Assembly: GCA_963820415.1 (NCBI GenBank)
Contig: CAWFZT010000006.1
Location: 434,001 to 498,000, forward strand
DNA from: CAWFZT01 sp963820415
Lineage (GTDB): Bacteria; Chloroflexota; Anaerolineae; Anaerolineales; Anaerolineaceae
Reading direction: 5' to 3'
Length of the DNA: 64,000 nt
Position numbers and translations under genes: made by a program. The notes under the pieces were generated by a model. The model was not told the origin of the DNA. It searched no databases and worked only from the letters and a program-made list of their open reading frames with translations. This document shows positions 11,834 to 20,890 of this stretch, one piece after another (the first letter of the stretch is position 1; each line of letters opens with the position of its first letter).

Positions 11834-13702
11834 ATGCGCACCGCTACCTACCCTACCCGTCGCATCCCCGCCCGTACAGAAACCTCTCTGCTCGAACAGG
11901 CGCTCCTGACCCTGCTGTGCGGCCTGGTCTTCTTCTTCCTCGGCCTGGTAGGCTTCGTCCTCGGCTTTCAGCTCTGGTTTGCCGGGCGCATTTTTCCGGG
12001 CGTGGCGGTGTCCGGTGTGGACGTCGGCGGGCTGACTCAGACCGCTGCAGCGGCCAAGATCCTCCAGCAAATCACTTACCCGCAGGATGGAAAAATTGTG
12101 CTGCAGGAAAAAGAGACCCGCCTGGTCACCCCGGCCCAATTGGGCTTATTCCTCGACCCGGACACTTCTACCCGTGCGGCCTACCAGATCGGCCGGCGCG
12201 GTGGCCCAGCTAACGGCCTGTCCGAGCAGTTCGAGGCCTGGTTCTCCGGCTACGATGTTCCTCCAGCGCTGATCTTCGACCAGCGTATGGCTTTCACCTA
12301 TCTGACCGACCTGGCTAAACAGATCGACCAGCCAACCTTCGAGGCCAGCATCGGCCTGAAAGGCACAGACGTGGTGGTGCACTCAGGTGTGACCGGGCAT
12401 ACACTGGACGTGCCCAGCACGCTGACTCTGCTCTCCATCCAGATCCAGAGCCTGCGCGACGGTGTAGTGCCCTTGGTAGTGCGCGAGAATCCCCCGGTGC
12501 TTGTGGACGTCTCACAACAGGCCGACCTGGCGCGCAGCATCCTCAGCGCCCCGCTCAAGTTGGCCCTTCCCTCTGGCCAGCCCGATCAGGCCGGTCCGTG
12601 GACATTTGACCCGCCTACCCTGGCCGCTATGCTGGCCTTTGAACGCGTGGATAATAATGGGACAGCCGATTACCAGGTCACACTTAAGAGCGATATCCTG
12701 CGTACCTACCTCAAAAACCTGGCTTCCGATTTGGAAAAGAACCCTCAGGACGCCCGCTTCACCTTCAACGACCAGACCGGCCATTTGGATGTGATCCAGC
12801 CGTCTGTTACCGGGCGTACTTTGGACGTCGAGGCCACCATCAAGGCCGTCCAGCAGGCTTTGCTGCAGGGTAAACACAAGGTGGCGCTGGTGTTCAACTT
12901 CCAGGACCCGGCGGTGACCGACAAAGCCTCCGGCAAGGATTTGGGGATCACCGAGCTGGTCTCGTCAGAAACTTCGTATTTCTACGGCTCCAGCCCTGAG
13001 CGTGTGCAGAACATCAAGACTGCCACGGCGCGCTTCCACGGGCTGCTGGTGGCTCCCGGCGAGGTATTTTCGATGGGGCAGGCCCTGGGAGATATCAGCC
13101 TCGATAATGGTTACGCCGAGGCGATGATCATCCTGGGCGACCAGACCATCAAGGGCGTGGGCGGCGGAGTTTGCCAGGTGAGCACCACTCTCTTCCGTAC
13201 GGTTTTCTTTGGCGGCTACCCGATCGTCGAACGCCACGCCCACGCCTACCGGGTGGGCTATTACGAAAAAGAGGCCGGCAACCAGGAAAATTCCAACCTG
13301 GCCGGCCTGGACGCCACAGTCTTTTTCCCGCTGGTCGATTTCAAGTTCAAGAATGACACCCCTTATTGGATCCTGATGGAGACCTATGTCAACCCGGCCG
13401 CCAGCTCAATTACCTGGAAATTTTATTCGACCTCGGATGGTCGTACGATGAAATGGGAAACCACCGGCCCGCAGAATATCGTCCCGGCCCCCGACCCACT
13501 CTACAAAGAGAACTCCAACCTGGCGAACGGTGAGATCAAGCAAACCGATTGGGCCGCCGATGGTTCGGATGTGACGGTGAACCGTACGGTGACGCGCAAT
13601 GGGAAAGTCTATATCCAGGACACGATCCAGACCCACTATCTGCCCTGGCAGGCGGTGTACGAATACGGGCCAGGGACAGACGTACCCACGCCCACGCCGT
13701 AG
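11834..13702 (+). CDS. VanW-family cell-envelope protein with peptidoglycan-binding-type domains
   Basis: A 622-residue protein: a membrane anchor at about residues 24-55 (rich in L, F and G), two repeats of the peptidoglycan-binding domain usual before VanW (VSGVDVGGLTQTAAAAKI and later KLALPSG...), and a VanW domain at about 375-510 with FSMGQALG, VGGGVCQVSTTLFR and ERHAHAYRVGYY. A G5-like region and a PTPTP tail close the protein. VanW proteins are tied to the cell wall and to vancomycin loci, but their activity is unknown. The gene converges on the exporter operon with an 8-base gap. Confidence 0.85.
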   Translation: MRTATYPTRRIPARTETSLLEQALLTLLCGLVFFFLGLVGFVLGFQLWFAGRIFPGVAVSGVDVGGLTQTAAAAKILQQITYPQDGKIVLQEKETRLVTPAQLGLFLDPDTSTRAAYQIGRRGGPANGLSEQFEAWFSGYDVPPALIFDQRMAFTYLTDLAKQIDQPTFEASIGLKGTDVVVHSGVTGHTLDVPSTLTLLSIQIQSLRDGVVPLVVRENPPVLVDVSQQADLARSILSAPLKLALPSGQPDQAGPWTFDPPTLAAMLAFERVDNNGTADYQVTLKSDILRTYLKNLASDLEKNPQDARFTFNDQTGHLDVIQPSVTGRTLDVEATIKAVQQALLQGKHKVALVFNFQDPAVTDKASGKDLGITELVSSETSYFYGSSPERVQNIKTATARFHGLLVAPGEVFSMGQALGDISLDNGYAEAMIILGDQTIKGVGGGVCQVSTTLFRTVFFGGYPIVERHAHAYRVGYYEKEAGNQENSNLAGLDATVFFPLVDFKFKNDTPYWILMETYVNPAASSITWKFYSTSDGRTMKWETTGPQNIVPAPDPLYKENSNLANGEIKQTDWAADGSDVTVNRTVTRNGKVYIQDTIQTHYLPWQAVYEYGPGTDVPTPTP

Positions 13703-13710
13703 CAAAAATC

Positions 13711-14631
13711 CTACTGCAGCGTCATAAACACATCTTCGATGCTAGCCTCGCCTCGCCGCACTGACTGCACCGCCAACCCGGCGGCCTCCAGGCCGCGGCT
13801 GATCTGACCGGCCTCTACCTCGGAGACTGCCACCAGGCGCAGGTGATCGCTGGCCAGGGCCGCCCGTAACACTCCCGGCAAACCTTCCAGCACCTTTAGG
13901 GCCGCCAGCAGCGGCTCGGCCGTCACCTCCCACACCTGCCCGGGCAAGGACTTTTTCAAGCGTCCCGGCTCTTCCAGCGCCAGCAGGCGTCCGGCCCGCA
14001 TGATCCCTACCATCGAGCAGTATTCGGCCTCGTCCATATAATGCGTGGTGACCATGATGGTGACTCCCTGGGCAGAAAGGGTATAGATCAGGTCCCAGAA
14101 GGCGCGCCGCGCCACCGGGTCGACCCCGCTGGTCGGCTCGTCCAGGAATAGCAGGCCGGGCTGGTGCACAATGGCGGTTGCCAGGGCAATGCGCTGCCGC
14201 CAGCCGGTGGACAGGTTTTGTACGCGCTGGTCTTGCACCGGCTCCAATCCCAGGCTGCCGAGCAGTTTCTTTACCCGTCCCGGGTCGACCACACCATATA
14301 CCCCGGCGTAGAAAGACAGGTTCTCCCGCGCGGTCAGCTCGTTGTACAGGGCAAATTTCTGCGACATGTACCCGCAGCGAGCACGCACCGCTTCAGCCTG
14401 AGCGGTAACATCGTATCCCAACACCTGCGCACGGCCCTCGGAAGGATGCAGCAGACCCAGCAGCATGCGGATGGTGGTGGTCTTGCCCGAGCCGTTCGGT
14501 CCCAGGTACCCCAGCACCTGCCCGGCCTCCACCTCGAAGGTGAGGTGATCGACTGCCACAAAATTGCCAAAGCGGCGGGTCAGACCCTCGGTACGGATTA
14601 CCCCCGTTTTGGTGGGGGTCACTGCAGTCAT
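13711..14631 (-). CDS. ABC transporter ATP-binding protein (exporter, second ATPase)
   Basis: A 306-residue ABC ATPase: Walker A GPNGSGKTTTIRML, Walker B LLFLDEPTSGVDP, switch His in VTTHYMDEAEYC. The signature reads LSTGWRQR rather than LSGGxxQ, as in some drug and polysaccharide exporters. A C-terminal extension (residues 225-306) ends in SIEDVFMTL, as in multidrug exporters of the DrrA/YbhF type. Its ATG overlaps the stop of the upstream ATPase gene by four bases (ATGA), so the two are translationally coupled and probably form a heterodimer. Confidence 0.88.
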   Translation of the reverse strand: MTAVTPTKTGVIRTEGLTRRFGNFVAVDHLTFEVEAGQVLGYLGPNGSGKTTTIRMLLGLLHPSEGRAQVLGYDVTAQAEAVRARCGYMSQKFALYNELTARENLSFYAGVYGVVDPGRVKKLLGSLGLEPVQDQRVQNLSTGWRQRIALATAIVHQPGLLFLDEPTSGVDPVARRAFWDLIYTLSAQGVTIMVTTHYMDEAEYCSMVGIMRAGRLLALEEPGRLKKSLPGQVWEVTAEPLLAALKVLEGLPGVLRAALASDHLRLVAVSEVEAGQISRGLEAAGLAVQSVRRGEASIEDVFMTLQ

Positions 14632-15563
14632 GCCTGCTCCTCCGCCAAGGCAATAAACACGTCTTCGAGCTGGGCCTCGATCGGGCCAAAGCTTTCCACC
14701 GAACCGCCGGCTACTGGGATGCCCTCCTCCAGGCGCTGAAGGACCGCCTGGGCCAACCCTTCGCCCACACGCAGGTGGAAACGGCTGCCGAAGCGCTGCA
14801 CCGTCTCCACGCCCGGCGCAGACCGCGCCAATTCTAACAACAGCTCCTGCGGGCTGCCGGACAGCTCGAGGATGCGGCCGGCCAACAGACCGCGCAAGTC
14901 GCGCGGCGTACCCTCGGAGATCAGCTTACCGCCGCGCAGGAACCCGACCCGCTTGCAGCGCGCCGCCTCGTCCATATAAGGTGTGCTGACCAGCACACAC
15001 AGGCTTTCTTCCTGCAGCAGGCCGATGATCAGCCGCCAGAAATCCTGGCGGGTCACCGGGTCGACCCCAGTGGTCGGCTCGTCCAGCAGCAAAATACGCG
15101 GCCGGTTGATGAGCGCCAGCGCCAGGCCGAGCTTCTGCTTCATCCCGCCGGAAAGCTGCCCGGCGCGCCGCTCAACGAAATCGGCCAGCCCGACGAAGGC
15201 GAGGATTTCCTGGCTGCGCATCTTCCACTGGCTGCTGGGTAAACCGCGTACTTCGGCAAAGAAACGCAGGTTTTCCAGCACGGTCAGCTCCTCATACAAT
15301 GCGAAGCGCTGCGCCAGGTAACCGATCTGCTCGCGCGCCCGCTCGACCTGGCCGGCCACGTCAAACCCGGCCAGGGACGCCCCGCCGCTGTCTGGGTGGA
15401 GTGCGCCGCACAACAGTCGTAGCAGGGTGGTTTTACCGGCCCCATCCGGCCCAACCAGCCCATAAATCTCGCCTTCCGAAACTTGCAGGCTGACGCTGTT
15501 CACTGCGTGGGTGCTCCCAAAAGACTTGCACAGATCGCTGGCCTGGATCAATACTTCAGCCAT
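14628..15563 (-). CDS. ABC transporter ATP-binding protein (exporter, first ATPase)
   Basis: A 311-residue ABC ATPase with Walker A GPDGAGKTTLLRLL, canonical signature LSGGMKQK, Walker B ILLLDEPTTGVDP and a C-terminal tail ending QLEDVFIALAEE. Together with the next gene it corresponds to the two halves of the fused YbhF-type ATPase. It lies 15 bases after the membrane-fusion-like gene. Confidence 0.88.
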   Translation of the reverse strand: MAEVLIQASDLCKSFGSTHAVNSVSLQVSEGEIYGLVGPDGAGKTTLLRLLCGALHPDSGGASLAGFDVAGQVERAREQIGYLAQRFALYEELTVLENLRFFAEVRGLPSSQWKMRSQEILAFVGLADFVERRAGQLSGGMKQKLGLALALINRPRILLLDEPTTGVDPVTRQDFWRLIIGLLQEESLCVLVSTPYMDEAARCKRVGFLRGGKLISEGTPRDLRGLLAGRILELSGSPQELLLELARSAPGVETVQRFGSRFHLRVGEGLAQAVLQRLEEGIPVAGGSVESFGPIEAQLEDVFIALAEEQA

Positions 15564-15578
15564 ATCCCCTGCCTGATC

Positions 15579-16226
15579 CTACCGTCCGGCCTGAAAATGA
15601 ACATCCGCCGGCATACCTGGTTTGAGCAGTCCACCGGTTGGGTCCAGGTCCAGCTTTATGGCAAACACGGTAGCTTTGCGGCTGTCGGTGGTCTGCACGT
15701 TGCGTGGGGTAAATTCGGCCTGGTCGGAGATATAAGCCACCGTACCGTTAAAAGACTGCTCCGGGAACGAGTCAGACGTCACCGGGTAAACCTGGCCGAG
15801 CATAATCACCCCGTAGCGGTCCTCTGGTACGTAGATGGTCAGGGTCAATTCGTCCAGGTTGCTGACCACCACCAGGTTAGCCCCCGGCGTGGCGGTCTCT
15901 CCCGGCTGGAATAACACTTCCAGCACTACCCCATCAATAGGAGAGACGATCTTTTCATTGGAGCTGGTGACCTGGGTAGATTTCGCCCCGGAGTATAGGT
16001 CCATCAAAACGCCCCCGGCCTTGACGGGGTTTCCTTCCTTGACATAGACATTTTCTACCGTACCTCCAACGCTCGAAGAAAGGTGGATCAGGGTAGCCTC
16101 GATCATCCCTGAATAGGTGAACGAACGGCTGCCGGCCGCGTTTTGCTCGACATAATAAGCGGCGGCAGCCAGGCCAAGGATGACGATCAGGAAAACAGGG
16201 AAGATTCTGCGTGGGTCGAGATGCAT
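15579..16226 (-). CDS. Short HlyD-like adaptor protein of the exporter
   Basis: A 215-residue protein with one N-terminal membrane segment (residues 8-25), a biotinyl-lipoyl-like domain (GGTVENVYVKEGNPVKAG ... IVSPIDGVVLEVLFQPGE) and a beta-barrel (LTLTIYVPEDRYGVIMLGQ ... GLLKPGMPADVHF). The two halves of the lipoyl domain are joined by only about 15 residues; the long coiled-coil hairpin that reaches TolC in Gram-negative HlyD proteins is missing. This suits a cell without a classical outer membrane. It sits 13 bases after the permease gene. Confidence 0.82.
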   Translation of the reverse strand: MHLDPRRIFPVFLIVILGLAAAAYYVEQNAAGSRSFTYSGMIEATLIHLSSSVGGTVENVYVKEGNPVKAGGVLMDLYSGAKSTQVTSSNEKIVSPIDGVVLEVLFQPGETATPGANLVVVSNLDELTLTIYVPEDRYGVIMLGQVYPVTSDSFPEQSFNGTVAYISDQAEFTPRNVQTTDSRKATVFAIKLDLDPTGGLLKPGMPADVHFQAGR

Positions 16227-16239
16227 GGCACTCTCCTTA

Positions 16240-17373
16240 TCAGTCCAGGCTCTTGCGGAAGCGCACCGCCGCGGCGCTCATCACCACCACGGCAAACAAA
16301 GTCAGCATGAGGATTTCGCTCCATAAGGCCGATGCCCCTACCCCTTTCAGCACAATCCCACGCGCGATGATCAGGAAGTAGCGTAGCGGGATGGCATAGC
16401 TAACCACGCGCAGCCAGACCGGCATGGCTGCCAGCGGGAAGAAGAAACCCGAAAGAAAGATGGAGGGCAGGATGGTGAACATGGTGGTCAGCATGGCCTC
16501 CTGCTGGGTATTGGCGATGGTCGAGATGAGCAGCCCGATCCCCAGGGTTGTCACCAGGAACAGGCCAGACAGGATGAGTAATAAAACCAGGTTCCCGTTG
16601 ATTGGCACGCGGAAGAGCAGCACGCCCACCGCCAGGATTTCGAGCGTGTCCATGAAAGAAATCAACACGTAAGGGGTCAGCTTGCCGATCACCAGCTCCC
16701 ACGAGCGCAAAGGGGTGACGATTAACTGCTCAATTGTGCCGCGCTCGCGTTCGCGCACGATGGAGGTGGAGGTGAGCATGGTGGTCAGAAACTGCAGGAT
16801 CATGCCGATCAAGGCCGGGATCATGTAATAGGCGCTGACCAGGCCAGGGTTGTACCAGACCTGAGTGCGCACATCGATCGGAAGCTGCTGCAATAGGCCG
16901 CCCATGCCTATTTTCTCCAGCCGTGAGGCCATCAACTGGGTGGACTGCGTCTGCCCGATCAGCACCGCCGCGGCCAGGGCGGTGCTGGCGACGGTCGGGT
17001 CGGAGCCATCGATGATGAACGCTACCTGGGCCGAGCCGCCCGCGTCGAGGGTGCGCCCATAACCGGGGGGGATGATCATACCGGCCCTGGCCGAGCCGTT
17101 ATCGATCAGGTTCTTGATGTCAGTTTCAGAGGAGGCCACGTAGGCCAGAGTAAAATAATCAGCTTGCTGGTAGGCTTCGATCAGGTGCCGGGAAGCCGGA
17201 GACTGGTCTTGGTCGGAGACCACCAGGGCGATATTGCGCACGTCGTTGGTGGCGGCGTAGCCGAGCAAGAAAAGCATCACCACTGGCATCATGAACGTGA
17301 TCCCCAGGGTGCGTGGATCGCGTACGATCTGGATAAACTCCTTGGAAATCAAGCTGATCAGGCGTTTAACCAT
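16240..17373 (-). CDS. ABC-2 type permease (YhhJ/YbhR-like)
   Basis: A 377-residue permease: one membrane segment at residues 22-42, a large external domain (about 45-170, with AGMIIPPGYGR and IDGSDPTVAS), then five membrane segments with the family motif RERERGTIEQLIVTPLRSWELVIGKLTPY. It forms the channel of the exporter; only one permease is encoded, so a homodimer is likely. Its ATG lies eight bases inside the end of tetR, giving coupled expression. Confidence 0.88.
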   Translation of the reverse strand: MVKRLISLISKEFIQIVRDPRTLGITFMMPVVMLFLLGYAATNDVRNIALVVSDQDQSPASRHLIEAYQQADYFTLAYVASSETDIKNLIDNGSARAGMIIPPGYGRTLDAGGSAQVAFIIDGSDPTVASTALAAAVLIGQTQSTQLMASRLEKIGMGGLLQQLPIDVRTQVWYNPGLVSAYYMIPALIGMILQFLTTMLTSTSIVRERERGTIEQLIVTPLRSWELVIGKLTPYVLISFMDTLEILAVGVLLFRVPINGNLVLLLILSGLFLVTTLGIGLLISTIANTQQEAMLTTMFTILPSIFLSGFFFPLAAMPVWLRVVSYAIPLRYFLIIARGIVLKGVGASALWSEILMLTLFAVVVMSAAAVRFRKSLD

Positions 17374-17986
17374 TTTGCGCCTCCGCCGGTTCGGACAGGA
17401 TGCCGTGCAGGTAGATGTCGACGAAAGCCTCCAGGGCGTGATTGCCCATGGAAGCCAGAGCTTCCTCCGGCAAGACCTGCTCGGTGATGTAGTAAGAGAA
17501 GAATAACCCGGCGAAAGAGCGCGCCAGGATGGGCAGCGGCACCGACCGCAGCTTGCCGCGTTTCTGTGTGACCATCTGGCCCAGGCTGATCAATTCAGGC
17601 AAAGCCTCAAAGTAAACTGTCGACAGGTGTTTGCCGTTGAACTCGACCAGCTCGGTGAACAACAGGTTGAACAGGTCCTGGCGCTGGCCCAGGCCGCTGA
17701 CCACCAGGCCAGCGGCCTGCTTCAAGAAATCCCCGACTGTATCACCGCCGGCCTTTGCCAAAAGGGCAAGGATCTCGTGGTAGGGGTGTTTGGCCATGAA
17801 AACGGCTTCCCAGATAGCCTCTTTGCTGGCGAAATGGGTATAGATGCCGCCCATGGTAATCCCAGCCTTTTCGACGATCTGGCGCATCGAGGTGCCATGG
17901 AAGCCCTGCAGCATGAAAAGCTGGTAAGCCGCTTCGATGATCCTGGCACGTGTGGCTTCACCCTTCGTAATTGTGGTATCGTTCAT
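17366..17986 (-). CDS. TetR-family repressor of the export operon
   Basis: A 206-residue TetR protein. The N-terminal helix-turn-helix reads ARIIEAAYQLFMLQGFHGTSMRQIVEKAGITMGGIYTHFASKEAI in the usual arrangement; the rest is a helical ligand domain. It is the first gene of the export operon and overlaps the permease. A palindrome next to its promoter marks it as self-regulated. The substrate or inducer is unknown; drug-like compounds are typical for this layout. Confidence 0.9.
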   Translation of the reverse strand: MNDTTITKGEATRARIIEAAYQLFMLQGFHGTSMRQIVEKAGITMGGIYTHFASKEAIWEAVFMAKHPYHEILALLAKAGGDTVGDFLKQAAGLVVSGLGQRQDLFNLLFTELVEFNGKHLSTVYFEALPELISLGQMVTQKRGKLRSVPLPILARSFAGLFFSYYITEQVLPEEALASMGNHALEAFVDIYLHGILSEPAEAQNG

Positions 17987-18007
17987 AAATACCCCTTCAA
18001 AATAAAA

Positions 18008-18053
18008 AGCGAGCGCTCGCTATTATTTTAGCAAATGCGAAGGCGGATGTCAA
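18008..18053 (-). promoter_or_regulatory. tetR operon promoter and TetR operator
   Basis: Minus strand: TTGACA (18053-18048), 17-base spacer, TAAAAT (18030-18025), then the perfect 14-base palindrome AGCGAGCGCTCGCT at 18021-18008, about where transcription starts. A bound TetR dimer would block the promoter. Confidence 0.85.
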
Positions 18054-18076
18054 CTATATAAGGGTTACGGGTTGGA

Positions 18077-18736
18077 TTATTCCCCGAACCATTTTTTACC
18101 AAGGGTCACCGCCGCCTCGATAAAATAATCCCTTACCACCAGCCAGGGAACATCGATCAACAGGTCGGGTTGGCGATCGCGGTCGGCGTTGTCGAACATA
18201 ACCATGCTCTCTACCGCCATCAGGCCGAAATCTCTTATATCTGGGAATTTCGTTTTTCCCAATTCCAGCAGGTCAGCCAGGGGTATCTTGTGTGAGATGA
18301 CATATAAATCGTAAAAATCCTTGCGGCTGCCCCGGCCGACCAGGGCATCCAGCTTCATCAGTCCAATGTCGGCTGCTGAGGCCAGGTGCACTCCTTCAGC
18401 TTGCCAGGTAGATTGCAGCAAAGGATAGCTGTAGCCAAAAAAACCTACCCGGATATCTTCCACGATCAGCACCAAATTGCCAATCGAATTTTCCGCAACC
18501 ATGGGAGACAAAACTGTGAAGGATTGAATAATTCCCTGACGGGTTTGGAGATCGACCTCATCTGTTTGCGAAAAGAAATCAAGATCATCCGATTGCCTGT
18601 GGCCCAACTGCAGCGCCAGGCCAGTTTCGCCTGCCAGGTAAAACTTCGCAGCAAATTCCTGTTTTCCGGCAAAGATTAAAAGAGCATGCAAGGCCGGAGA
18701 AACCGTCTCCCAATGCGGCGAGGTCAGTAAGGCCAT
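18077..18736 (-). CDS. AbiEii/AbiGii-type nucleotidyltransferase (toxin-like)
   Basis: A 219-residue protein with the nucleotidyltransferase pattern YLAGETGLALQLGHRQSDDLDFFS (GET and DDLD) and SRKDFYDLYVI further on, as in AbiEii toxins and MenT-like enzymes, which add nucleotides to tRNA or other targets. It overlaps the upstream small gene by 13 bases, as expected for a two-gene antitoxin-toxin unit. The partner is not a classical AbiEi, so toxin activity is an inference. Confidence 0.75.
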   Translation of the reverse strand: MALLTSPHWETVSPALHALLIFAGKQEFAAKFYLAGETGLALQLGHRQSDDLDFFSQTDEVDLQTRQGIIQSFTVLSPMVAENSIGNLVLIVEDIRVGFFGYSYPLLQSTWQAEGVHLASAADIGLMKLDALVGRGSRKDFYDLYVISHKIPLADLLELGKTKFPDIRDFGLMAVESMVMFDNADRDRQPDLLIDVPWLVVRDYFIEAAVTLGKKWFGE

Positions 18737-19050
18737 GCGCGCTCCACTCCTGTTTTTGGCTTATCCTGCCGTGGCAGACCCAACAGCACGCACCACAAGT
18801 TGTAGCGCCGGTACGACAGGCGGCGCAGACCGTTTTCACCCACCCAGGCCGTGATTTTCTGCCGCCCGTAGAAACAGAACAGCCAATTCAGTTCTTCCCG
18901 GCTGCCCAAAGCTAAAATACGCTCCATTACCAGGGCGGCGTCTTTTTCGGCATCCAGATCGTCAAAGCGGTATTCCTGGAAAAAAGGCACCGTGCTGGTA
19001 GGAATTTGGCGGGAAACAGGCTGGGGAGGCATAAGATCAGGCAAGTGCAT
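18724..19050 (-). CDS. Small partner protein of the nucleotidyltransferase (DUF6922-like)
   Basis: A 108-residue protein: FFQEYRFDDLDAEKDAALV, SREELNWLFCFYGRQKI and RRLSYRRYNLWCVLLG. It resembles the short proteins (DUF6922-like) often encoded just before AbiEii-type nucleotidyltransferases. No DNA-binding motif is evident. A TATAAT box at 19080-19075 lies 24 bases before its ATG, which has AAAGGA next to it. It may neutralise or guide the downstream enzyme. Confidence 0.65.
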   Translation of the reverse strand: MHLPDLMPPQPVSRQIPTSTVPFFQEYRFDDLDAEKDAALVMERILALGSREELNWLFCFYGRQKITAWVGENGLRRLSYRRYNLWCVLLGLPRQDKPKTGVERAWPY

Positions 19051-19191
19051 CCTTTCCTTTGATCGGTCAAAATTATTATAGCATTGGTTCTTTGGGATTT
19101 ACCGAAGAAGTCCATCACGGCGATTCCCAAAGAGCATTACGGTTGGTTTCGTAATCGGTCGCCTTTATGTGTTAAAATGAATTGATTACGG

Positions 19192-19968
19192 ATGAACCTT
19201 CTACTACAACGCCCCGCCATCACTGCCCAGAAAGAAGCCCCTGCATTCACGCTTACGGTGGTCTGCCTGGGCGACAGCATCACCCGCGGGAAGGTCAGCG
19301 CCAGCTACATTGATATACTCGACGAAAAGATGGGCCAGGATGGTTTTCAATTCGTCAACGGCGGGGTGAACAACGACCTGGCCTATAACGTTTTGATACG
19401 GCTGGACGATTTCATCGAGCTAAAGCCGCAGTTCGTCACCCTGCTGGTCGGCACGAATGACATCCTGGCGCAGCATACTCCCTACAAAGGGTTAGCCCTG
19501 CGCATGCTCAAACGCCTGCCGCAGAAAGCGGATTTTGGATGGTACACCGCCAATCTGCGTGAAATCATCCGGCGCATCAAGCTCTGGACGCAAGCCAAAA
19601 TTGGGCTGCTCTCCATCCCGGTTATCGGCGAGGATTTGAGCTCGCCGGCTATCGAGATGGTTAAGATGTTTAACACCGCCGTGCGCCAGATTACCGTGCA
19701 AGAGAAAATCAGCTACCTGCCGGTTTTCGAGCGCCAGGTGGAATACTTGAAAGCCACACGTACGAAACCGGAAGGGCGGGCGTATGCTCACTTTATGCTG
19801 ATGACCGGCGAACTGGTGGCTGAGCGCGGTCTCTTTCATGTGGACTACGATACATTCTCGCGGCGTAATGGCTACCACCTGGTAACGGATGGTGTGCATT
19901 TCAACCGGCAGGGGGCCAGGTTGATCGCTGAAGAGATTGAGAACTGGCTGTGCGCAAACGCTCAGTGA
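19192..19968 (+). CDS. SGNH/GDSL-type hydrolase
   Basis: A 258-residue esterase-like protein of the SGNH fold: block I VVCLGDSITRGK with the catalytic Ser, an Asn region NGGVNNDL (block II), LLVGTNDI (block III) and DGVHFNRQGARLIAEEI with the catalytic Asp and His (block V). No signal peptide is seen, so it probably acts in the cytoplasm on an ester or acetylated sugar. A TAAAAT box at 19173-19178 lies 13 bases before the ATG and there is no ribosome binding site. Confidence 0.85.
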   Translation: MNLLLQRPAITAQKEAPAFTLTVVCLGDSITRGKVSASYIDILDEKMGQDGFQFVNGGVNNDLAYNVLIRLDDFIELKPQFVTLLVGTNDILAQHTPYKGLALRMLKRLPQKADFGWYTANLREIIRRIKLWTQAKIGLLSIPVIGEDLSSPAIEMVKMFNTAVRQITVQEKISYLPVFERQVEYLKATRTKPEGRAYAHFMLMTGELVAERGLFHVDYDTFSRRNGYHLVTDGVHFNRQGARLIAEEIENWLCANAQ

Positions 19969-20031
19969 GGCTGACTTCTTTGCAAAGTCCATTGCGTGAC
20001 ACCATTCGTACCGTTTGTTCCCTGCCAGGGT

Positions 20032-20037
20032 TATAAT
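20032..20037 (+). promoter_or_regulatory. -10 box of a leaderless promoter for the acyltransferase
   Basis: TATAAT with seven bases to ATG 20045 and no Shine-Dalgarno sequence. The predicted start of transcription coincides with the start codon. Confidence 0.6.
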
Positions 20038-20044
20038 CAATGCT

Positions 20045-20878
20045 ATGATTTATCAGCAAAGCCTGGGTTATATTACCGAAATTATCAAGAATTATGTCGA
20101 CGCAGGCCGGATAGCGCGGAAATTCTGGTATTACCTAGGACGCCAGGTGGTCATCTCTTATGCCAGCCTGCTGTTCACTCCAGACATCGTCTACGACGCC
20201 CCCATCCCACCCGGGCCAAAGATCCTGGTAGTCAACCACCCGTGCACGGTGGACCCACTCATGCTGACTATCCTGGTGCCGGACCAGGTAAGTATCCTGA
20301 TCCTGGACACCCTATTCAAGATACCCGTCATCGGTCCCTCACTGCGCTTTTGTGAACACATTCGCGTGGACAGCGAAAATGGCGCACCTGCCATGGAAAA
20401 AGCCCTGAAATATGTAAAGGAAGGCCGCACGCTGGGAGTGTTCCCTGAAGGAGCCATCAGTCCAATTGAGGGCGGCTACCAACGGCCTCACAGCGGCGCC
20501 GCCCGCCTGGCGCTGGCCTCCGGGGCTACGGTCATCCCGGTCGGCATCCACCTGGACGCCCGCTATATCCACCTGGCGCACACCCAGGTGAAAGGCAAAT
20601 CCGAGCTCGGCACCTGGTACACCCATGGCCCGTATGCCATGACGGTCGGTAAACCGTCTGTGTTCCACGGGGATGCTGAGGATCGCCAGTTGGTCGCCAA
20701 AGTGACTGGCCAAATCATGCAGTTGATCGCCGAAGTAGACCAGGAAAGCGCCCGGCGTATCCTGTTCGCCCAGAAGCACCCCCAGCCACGGCGCGTTGAA
20801 CCATCCGTCATCCTTCGTATGATTGCCTTGCGCATGGTTACGACCCTGTCAGGGCTGGTCTTCGCCGGAAGCAAATAG
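20045..20878 (+). CDS. 1-acyl-sn-glycerol-3-phosphate acyltransferase-like protein
   Basis: A 277-residue PlsC-type acyltransferase. The catalytic HX4D motif is in NHPCTVDPLML and the substrate motif in VFPEGAISP, with DSENG between. The family transfers an acyl group to lysophosphatidic acid in membrane lipid synthesis. The start at 20045 is set by the leaderless promoter; the earlier in-frame non-ATG start would lie upstream of it. A terminator follows directly. Confidence 0.85.
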   Translation: MIYQQSLGYITEIIKNYVDAGRIARKFWYYLGRQVVISYASLLFTPDIVYDAPIPPGPKILVVNHPCTVDPLMLTILVPDQVSILILDTLFKIPVIGPSLRFCEHIRVDSENGAPAMEKALKYVKEGRTLGVFPEGAISPIEGGYQRPHSGAARLALASGATVIPVGIHLDARYIHLAHTQVKGKSELGTWYTHGPYAMTVGKPSVFHGDAEDRQLVAKVTGQIMQLIAEVDQESARRILFAQKHPQPRRVEPSVILRMIALRMVTTLSGLVFAGSK

Positions 20879-20890
20879 GGACATTCCGGA

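Noticed and set aside
11620..18085. Similar 20-base stretches near 11621 and 18068 (GGGYTGGATTATTCC)
   Set aside because: One is in a promoter-like region, the other overlaps a stop codon. Too short and without further similarity; treated as chance.
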